A stretch of DNA of 53,013 nt from Gammaproteobacteria bacterium (lineage in GTDB: Bacteria > Pseudomonadota > Gammaproteobacteria > Pseudomonadales > Pseudomonadaceae): contig JAHIWP010000031.1 in the NCBI GenBank assembly GCA_018816095.1, positions 1 through 53,013 of the forward strand, written 5' to 3'. Below, in pieces: positions 48,597-53,013 of the stretch. A program made the position numbers and the translations under genes. The notes beneath the pieces are model-generated. The model was not told where the DNA came from. It made no database searches and was given only the letters and a program-made list of their open reading frames with translations. The number at the start of each line of letters is the position of its first letter. Position 1 is the first letter of the stretch.

Positions 48597-48646
48597 GTGT
48601 GTTTTATTGTTTTAGTTGCCGCCTTTTCCAGAGGCGGTTTTCTTTT
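48597..48646 (+). ncRNA. putative antisense copy-control RNA (RNAI-like)
   Basis: On the plus strand TTGACA (48563-48568), 16-base spacer and TTAAAT (48585-48590) form a good promoter, giving a start near 48597. A hairpin CCGCC-ttttccaga-GGCGG (48619-48637) followed by TTTTCTTTTT ends the transcript near 48646. This RNA would be about 50 bases and complementary to the 5' end of the rep leader, the arrangement of ColE2 RNAI. Predicted from sequence only. Confidence 0.6.
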
Positions 48647-48650
48647 TCTG

Positions 48651-48686
48651 TTATAATCAAACTGCCACATATAATTAAATTGTCAA
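48651..48686 (-). promoter_or_regulatory. probable promoter of the plasmid rep gene
   Basis: On the minus strand an extended -10-like TGATTATAA (TTATAA at 48656-48651) lies 17 bases after TTTAAT; a TTGACA also occurs at 48686-48681 but is too far for that -10. A start near 48644 gives a leader of about 135 bases whose 5' end is exactly opposite the antisense RNA. Confidence 0.45.
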
Positions 48687-48756
48687 TAAACTATTGACTT
48701 ATATTTATCTGGTGATAAGTTGTAATTAACGTGGTTCCTCGATTGCGTTAGTTCTT

Positions 48757-48789
48757 AAAAAAATACTGGCTAAGGCCGGTATTTTTTTG
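48757..48789. terminator. strong hairpin terminator in the element
   Basis: AAAAAAATACTGGC-taa-GGCCGGTATTTTTTT: stem with one T-G pair, A and T tracts on both sides. It separates the rep region from the prepilin gene; what is terminated is not obvious. Confidence 0.8.
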
Positions 48790-48855
48790 TCTGCACTTCC
48801 AATTTAAATTTCTTGGGTTATATTGATATTAAGTTAACAATAATTAAAGGGATTT

Positions 48856-49392
48856 ATGAATTTAAGAAAAATGGGAAGGCGCAGCGGATTAACATTGATA
48901 GAGTCATTGGTTGTGGTGGGTATATTGCTTGGAATTGTAGCGATTGCTTTAACGCTTTATGGGACTGTAAAAGATAGATTAAATGTCAAGAATGAATCAG
49001 AAAATATTTCGTTTGTTTATGCCCAAGTAACTGACTTATTTAGCGATGAAACTACCGATGATTTAGAAAATTCATTGGCTGTTCAGTCTGGTATCTTCCC
49101 AAAGAAAATGAAAATAGTAGGTGGTAATACTGTTTACAATTCTTGGGGAGGAAAGGTAGAGATTGAGGGGGAGCAGGATAAGAATGGTTTCGTTCTTACA
49201 TATAACAAAGTTCCTAAAGAAAGTGTTTGTGTTGATTTAATAAGAAACCAAAGAAAAGTTGGATGGGATTCGGCGTCGGTCGGTAGTAAAAAAATCACGT
49301 TTAGTGAAATAACTACAGCCGAAGTTTCTAAGGGCTGCTTAGGCGTAACTGGCGACACGGTGACGGTGATATTTAAATATGGAGTTGAGTAA
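48856..49392 (+). CDS. solitary type IV prepilin (PilS-like)
   Basis: A 178-residue protein with the class III leader: RRSG, then LTLIESLVVVGILLGIVAIA, so prepilin peptidase would cut after Gly and leave Leu1 and Glu5. The rest is a hydrophilic globular domain with two cysteines (SVCVDLIR, KGCLGVTG), spaced like the C-terminal disulfide loop of PilS pilins of conjugative plasmids (type IVb). No pilus assembly gene is near. ATG 48856 follows AAAGGGATTT. Host machinery, or a larger plasmid in the same cell, would have to process and assemble it. Confidence 0.82.
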   Translation: MNLRKMGRRSGLTLIESLVVVGILLGIVAIALTLYGTVKDRLNVKNESENISFVYAQVTDLFSDETTDDLENSLAVQSGIFPKKMKIVGGNTVYNSWGGKVEIEGEQDKNGFVLTYNKVPKESVCVDLIRNQRKVGWDSASVGSKKITFSEITTAEVSKGCLGVTGDTVTVIFKYGVE

Positions 49393-49400
49393 ATCAGAGA

Positions 49401-49429
49401 AAACCCCCGCAATTATGCGGGTTTTTTTT
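49401..49429 (+). terminator. terminator after the prepilin gene
   Basis: CCCGC-aattat-GCGGG with AAAC before and TTTTTTTT after; 8 bases beyond the stop. Confidence 0.9.
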
Positions 49430-49448
49430 GCATGTTTTGTTTGATTCA

Positions 49449-50156
49449 CTAAATATTACCTAGACTGATATCAACAATTAAAGGTAGATGGTCGCTATGC
49501 TCAAGCCATTCCTCGACTTGGCCAATGGTCAGTTTTGCATTATCTAAAAGTTGTTTTGATAAAAATGCATAATCAATGTGGTACGGTTTTTCTAATTTTC
49601 GATGAAGAAAAAATGTTGGCTGTTTTTCAGCACCTTGGCTTAGGCCAGTTTGAACGTGATAAAGGCTATGTATGCCAATGTCAGATAGTTCTTTTACTAC
49701 ATCCGTGTGGTTCCACCAACGATCCCAAACGTCCCAACAAGCGTTGCTATTAAGATCGCCAATAACAATGGATTTATCTTTGGCCAATATGGGCTTGTGC
49801 AGTTTAAGCCACTTATAAAGTTGGCCAATATACTTGAAGGTTGGGGAGCCTGCTTCTTTTGTCCAGACTGCGAGCAGTGTAATTTCATCCGCTTTGCAGG
49901 GGAGAAATAATTGCAGCCCATTAGGCTCAAGATTAATATGCTCTAATTTAATATTCGACCTTGCAAATACACCTAGCCCCTTGTTCTTATTTTCACCTAC
50001 CCACAAGTAGTTATCTGCCCAATTCCTATAGTTTCCATCTTTACTCTGGGCGGGGTCTTCACACTCTTGGATAATAATAAGATCTGCTTTAATCGAATCC
50101 AATAAATGAAGTTTTTTCCTGAATGCACCATTACAGTTCCAGCTAATAATCCGCAT
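49449..50156 (-). CDS. endonuclease/exonuclease/phosphatase (EEP) family protein
   Basis: A 235-residue single-domain EEP fold, related to exonuclease III and DNase I-like phosphohydrolases. Catalytic set visible: ISWNCNGA (Asn), IIIQECE (metal Glu), VIGDLNSNACW (Asp, Asn), HIDYAFLS and SDHLPLIVDI (His). No signal peptide, so cytoplasmic. A metal-dependent nuclease or phosphodiesterase; substrate unknown. Part of the accessory load of the element, with its own terminator on the prepilin side. It could act in DNA metabolism or in defence against competing DNA; neither is shown. Confidence 0.85.
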   Translation of the reverse strand: MRIISWNCNGAFRKKLHLLDSIKADLIIIQECEDPAQSKDGNYRNWADNYLWVGENKNKGLGVFARSNIKLEHINLEPNGLQLFLPCKADEITLLAVWTKEAGSPTFKYIGQLYKWLKLHKPILAKDKSIVIGDLNSNACWDVWDRWWNHTDVVKELSDIGIHSLYHVQTGLSQGAEKQPTFFLHRKLEKPYHIDYAFLSKQLLDNAKLTIGQVEEWLEHSDHLPLIVDISLGNI

Positions 50157-50225
50157 AAAATTGACCCTACGATTAAGTCATAGGGCGATAATATCAGATG
50201 CTAAAAAGTGATGATCGATTTAGTT

Positions 50226-50771
50226 TTATTTCTGAGGATTTAAAAGCCTTAGTAGTTCTTGATTGTGCTGCTCTACTGCTTCAAGTCGTGCTTGTTGGCT
50301 TGCTGCTTTTGTAAGCGCTTCGCTATTTTCTGATTTGATTTGTTTCAACTCTAAGGTTAAGGCGTTATTTTCTTCGGTTAGTTTTTCAAGAATAACGCTC
50401 TGCTTATCATATTCTTCTGCTATTTCTCTGGTGATCTGCTCCGATTCCGCTTTGTCCTTCTCCCAAGCCTTTTGGGCTGTGTGTAGGGCGTCGTTTGCTG
50501 TGGTTTGGGCAATGCTCCATATCTTCGCCGTTGCTTCATTAACAGCCTTTTGAACAGCATCTGGAATGTCTATCTGCGCTGTCTGAACCTGTTGCTCCTG
50601 CTGGTTTCTCCATTGCTTCATCGCTTCGCTGGTTGTATTCATATCAGTCTTTGCTGCTGCTCTAACTTGGGAAACTGTAGGGTATGATTTTTGACCATTA
50701 GCGTTATATAGTTCTGTTGCTACTCTGTGGATTTTTTCTACTGCTTGGTTGTTTTCTATTGTGTTGTTCAT
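50226..50771 (-). CDS. KfrA-like plasmid DNA-binding coiled-coil protein
   Basis: A 181-residue protein: an N-terminal KfrA_N-type DNA-binding domain (about 1-115; SYPTVSQVRAAAKTDMNTTS, IPDAVQKAVNEATAKIW) and a C-terminal coiled coil (about 85-180, heptads of Leu/Ala and Glu). KfrA proteins bind their own promoter and help in plasmid stability. ATG 50771 follows AAGGAG. Upstream are an AAT microsatellite in the leader and an inverted repeat over the promoter, the expected auto-operator. It lies between the relaxase and EEP genes, all on the minus strand. Confidence 0.85.
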   Translation of the reverse strand: MNNTIENNQAVEKIHRVATELYNANGQKSYPTVSQVRAAAKTDMNTTSEAMKQWRNQQEQQVQTAQIDIPDAVQKAVNEATAKIWSIAQTTANDALHTAQKAWEKDKAESEQITREIAEEYDKQSVILEKLTEENNALTLELKQIKSENSEALTKAASQQARLEAVEQHNQELLRLLNPQK

Positions 50772-50790
50772 GTATTTCTCCTTTAGATTA

Positions 50791-50820
50791 AAATAATAAT
50801 AATAATAATAATAATAATAA
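50791..50820. repeat. AAT trinucleotide microsatellite in the kfrA-like leader
   Basis: Nine uninterrupted AAT units with matching edges (30 bases). It lies between the inferred transcription start (near 50845 on the minus strand) and the ribosome site at about 50776, so its length sets leader length. Confidence 0.95.
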
Positions 50821-50825
50821 GATAA

Positions 50826-50854
50826 CATAATAAGTTATTATTATTCTTATTATG
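50826..50854 (-). promoter_or_regulatory. inverted repeat over the kfrA-like promoter (auto-operator candidate)
   Basis: CATAATAAG (50826-50834) and CTTATTATG (50846-50854), a perfect 9-base dyad with an 11-base spacer. The right arm overlaps the inferred -10 (CATAAT on the minus strand) downstream of TTGCAT (50879-50874). KfrA proteins repress from such sites. Confidence 0.6.
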
Positions 50855-50889
50855 AAACCATATAAAAAACGGAATGCAATAGGCGGGCA

Positions 50890-50913
50890 ATAAAAAACCG
50901 CTCAGTGGCGGTT
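50890..50913 (-). terminator. terminator at the end of the relaxase gene
   Basis: On the minus strand AACCGC-cactga-GCGGTT followed by TTTTATT, starting at the relaxase stop codon. Confidence 0.8.
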
Positions 50914-52227
50914 ATTGGTATGGGTCATTGGGATTATTAAATGGGCTTGGCGGTTTAGGTATTAGCATTCTTTTGGCTCGTGCCTTCGCTGCTTCTCGTT
51001 TTTCCTCTGCGTCAAACTCAATGGTCTGCTTACTGGTGAACGTATCAGACGCCCATAATTTAGTTTTATCTACGATATTAAATTCAACTTTTTGGTTATC
51101 AAGCCCTACCTCTTTTAGTTTTTCCTGAACATTAAATAAATAGTCTTCTCTTTTGTCTTTTCCTAAATATCGTGCCGTTTGGATTATATTGTCTTTCAAG
51201 TCTTTATAGGTCGATTCTGTTGGTGCGTTTGACTGTTTGGCGTTCAAAACCTTATCTACTTTTACGTCAAAACTATGGATGAGCGGTTGTAGTTCTTCGT
51301 TGATAACTTTGATTGCTCTTTGGATTTCACCATGCCTTTTTTGGTCCTTGTTGATTTTTTCATTTAAGGCTTTGATCGTCCTGTTATGTTTTTCAAGTTC
51401 GGAATTTATGACGGATTTAAGATTTATCTTCTTTTGATTTAGTTCTTTTATTTTTAATTTGGCCTGCTGCTCAACCTCTGCAAGTTGCTCTAGGCTCTTT
51501 TTCTTTTCGTTTATGTCGTTTGATAGTGTTTTAAGTCTTTTACTTGTATAGACTTCAGCGCGTTCTATTTGCTTTTCTTGCTTCGCTACTGTTTCCATTG
51601 ACTTGTTGATATTTACCAATAAATCGTCTCTAAGTTCAACGGCATAGCTAATCTCTGTTGTTATGTTATTGATTTCTTCCCTTACTTCCTCAAGCTGTTC
51701 TTGCCTTAACGTGTAAAGATTGAATGCTCGATCCTCTTTTGGTTTTTTGCTTTCAAGTCTTATCTTCTTCCTTAGTTCCAGGTTTTCTTGTGTTGCTTCT
51801 ACTTTGCTTGCGAGGATCGGTATATTCTCCATGATAAATTTCTGGTTTATGTGTTGGTAGAATAATTCCTGTAAGGCTTCGCCTATGATTTGACTCTCTT
51901 GGTAGGTCTGTTGTTTGGTGTTGACTGGTTCATAGTCTTTGAAGAACTCAACCGATTCTATGACCTTATTAGCAAGCAGGGCTTGCTGTTCTGTAAGGTC
52001 GTATTCACCTGTTCTTTTGTTTTTACAGTCAATAAATATGTGCGGATGGTCGCCTACTTTCTTCTTTCCTTTCCCCTCTAATTCGTCGCCGTGATAGACG
52101 GTCATAATGACGTTATAATCAGGGAAGTGCTGCGCATAGAACTCTTGTATAGCCGTGATGTAGAACTTTGGCGGGAGGTCTACTTGGTTGTGCATTGGGA
52201 ATTTAAAGAATGCCTCTTGTATGACTG
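50912..52227 (-). pseudogene. MobV/Pre-type relaxase, 5' end lost to an IS30 insertion
   Basis: About 440 residues remain. The start of the preserved part (FYAQHFPDYNVIMTVYHGDE) and the metal-binding motif DHPHIFIDCKNKRTGEYDL match the MobV/Pre relaxase catalytic domain; a long coiled coil (about 170-330; QLEEVREEINNITTE, KKKSLEQLAEVEQQAKLKI) and a basic C terminus follow. MobV relaxases nick oriT to start mobilisation. The first conserved motif (N-terminal part) is absent because the frame runs into the IS30 element at about 52228. Open translation continues into the IS by chance. It probably no longer works unless a start within the IS rescues part of it. Confidence 0.75.
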
Positions 52228-53013
52228 GGCGGTTGCAGGAGCTGAGTGCAACACGGTTATTGAATTGAAGCCGGAGCATCATGCCGCATTGCCATGGAGT
52301 TTTGCATGACCTCTCCCATCACCTCGATGGGGCATTTGAAGTCGAAGCGCTTGCGCGGTCGCATGTTCAGTTGCAGCGCAATGGCGTCCAGCTTCTCCTG
52401 GCTATGTACCGACAGGTCTGTGCCCTTGGGCAAGTACTGGCGAATCAGGCCGTTGATGTTTTCGTTGCTGCCGCGCTGCCAGGGGCTGTGCGGGTCGCAG
52501 AAGTAGATCGCCACGCCGGTTCTTTGGGTGATCTCGGCGTGTCGCGCCATCTCCCGGCCCTGGTCGTAAGTCATGCTCTTGCGCATCTCCAGCGGCATGC
52601 TATTGAGCGCGGCGCTGAAGCCTTCCAGTGCCGAAGTCGCCGTCGCGTCGTTCATCTTCACCAACATCAGGTAGCCACTGGTGCGTTCCACCAGCGTACC
52701 GACGGACGAGGCGTTGGCCTTACCCTTGATGAGGTCGCCTTCCCAATGCCCCGGCATCAGCCTGTCTTCAATCTCCGGCGGGCGCACATGAATACTGACC
52801 ATCTCGGGGATCTGGCCGCGCCGATCCACGCCACCAGAGCGCGGCCGGCGCGTCGTCTTGCCTTGGCGCAGACAGATGATCAGCTCCTTACGCAGCTCAC
52901 CCACTGGCAGGGCATAGATCGCGTTGTAGATCGTCTCGCGACAGACGTAGGCATCTCGCAGGTTGGGTATGTTCATGCTGCGCAGCTTGCCGGCAATCTG
53001 CTCGGGAGACAAA
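52228..53013 (-). mobile_element. IS30-family insertion sequence, partial (runs off the window)
   Basis: GC-rich block within AT-rich DNA carrying an IS30 transposase read leftward. The end beyond the transposase stop has, on the minus strand, GTGTTGCACTCAGCTCCTGC, resembling the GTGTTGCACTT-type terminal repeats common in IS30 relatives, which puts the boundary near 52228-52233. The other end is outside the window, so the paired terminal repeat cannot be checked. Confidence 0.8.
52257..53012 (-). CDS. IS30-family transposase, 5' end beyond the window
   Basis: C-terminal 250 residues of an IS30 transposase: remainder of the N-terminal DNA-binding region (SPEQIAGKLRSMN, CRETIYNAIYA) and the DDE catalytic core with Asp in GHWEGDLIKGK, Asp in MTYDQGREMARH and Glu in QRGSNENINGLIRQYLPKGT. 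The end is normal. Intact as far as it can be read. Confidence 0.92.
   Translation of the reverse strand: MSPEQIAGKLRSMNIPNLRDAYVCRETIYNAIYALPVGELRKELIICLRQGKTTRRPRSGGVDRRGQIPEMVSIHVRPPEIEDRLMPGHWEGDLIKGKANASSVGTLVERTSGYLMLVKMNDATATSALEGFSAALNSMPLEMRKSMTYDQGREMARHAEITQRTGVAIYFCDPHSPWQRGSNENINGLIRQYLPKGTDLSVHSQEKLDAIALQLNMRPRKRFDFKCPIEVMGEVMQNSMAMRHDAPASIQ

Larger units (their letters stand above)
47016..53013. mobile_element. ColE2-type plasmid-like element joined to truncated radC
   Basis: From about 47016 to the window end base composition falls from typical Pseudomonas GC-rich to AT-rich, and gene content becomes plasmid-like: a ColE2-family replication initiator with origin and antisense RNA, a lone prepilin, an EEP nuclease, a KfrA-like protein, a MobV relaxase and an IS30-family insertion. 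No integrase, resolvase or transposase other than IS30 is seen, and the right junction is outside the window. It may be an integrated mobilisable plasmid or an assembly join. Confidence 0.75.

Noticed and set aside
48488-48670. 60-codon minus-strand frame in the plasmid rep leader, ending 23 bases inside rep
   Set aside because: Its ATG lies upstream of the inferred rep transcription start, it has no ribosome site, and the region is better explained as leader plus antisense RNA.
50791-50820. Possible CRISPR-like or protein-coding (poly-Tyr) tract
   Set aside because: It is a simple AAT microsatellite with no spacers; the Tyr run is only its translation ahead of the true ATG at 50771.

Overview
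The window is a piece of a Pseudomonas-type chromosome, GC-rich with Pseudomonas codon usage, joined at its right end to an AT-rich plasmid-like element. I recognise the host from gene content and from gene order as I remember it in P. aeruginosa PAO1. The left part resembles PA0293-PA0285 (aguB, aguA, OprE-type porin, desA, a GGDEF-EAL protein). The part from about 29.5 to 47 kb resembles PA5295-PA5319 (proE, rep, xpt, cycB, pauR, dadX, RidA, dadA, lrp, a pauB, kauB, rpmG, rpmB, a peptide-binding protein, radC). Species cannot be named from this.

Layout. 0-2.2 kb: agmatine-to-putrescine genes aguB (broken by an in-frame TAA) and aguA. 2.2-5.4 kb: mgtE with a doubled N domain, and a frameshifted PAS-PAS chemoreceptor-like gene. 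5.4-9.4 kb: a persulfide/sulfur operon read leftward (bigR-like repressor, two YeeE/YedE half-transporters, a DUF2892 protein, a persulfide-dioxygenase-like hydrolase, a SulP transporter). 9.6-12.6 kb: an OprD-family porin with an in-frame TAA, and a fatty acid desaturase. 12.8-22.8 kb: five consecutive signalling genes (GGDEF-EAL, REC-HDOD, a 1492-residue GAF/PAS histidine kinase, a lone REC, Hpt-REC-REC-GGDEF), the last three overlapping by 8 bases each. They look like a complete split phosphorelay ending in a diguanylate cyclase. 22.9-27 kb: a fasciclin protein, then a gamma-glutamylputrescine operon (oxidase, PuuR-type regulator, synthetase). 27-47 kb: chrA, pbpG, proE, rep, xpt, cytochrome c5, pauR, the D-alanine cluster (dadX, ridA, dadA, lrp), a second PauB-type oxidase, an MFS transporter, kauB, a cupin, rpmG/rpmB, a peptide-binding protein and the 3' end of radC.

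From about 47.02 kb to the end, base composition drops sharply. radC is cut off and replaced by a ColE2-type replication initiator with a candidate origin and antisense copy-control RNA, a solitary type IV prepilin, an EEP-family nuclease, a KfrA-like protein with its own operator and an AAT microsatellite, and a MobV-like relaxase whose 5' end is lost to an IS30-family element that runs off the window. No integrase is visible, so this is either an integrated small mobilisable plasmid or an assembly join.

A theme ties the chromosome together: agmatine and putrescine degradation (aguBA, two PauB oxidases, PauA, KauB, and the regulators PauR and PuuR-type) plus D-alanine catabolism. Three chromosomal genes in the first 10.4 kb carry disabling lesions; I saw none in the following 36 kb.
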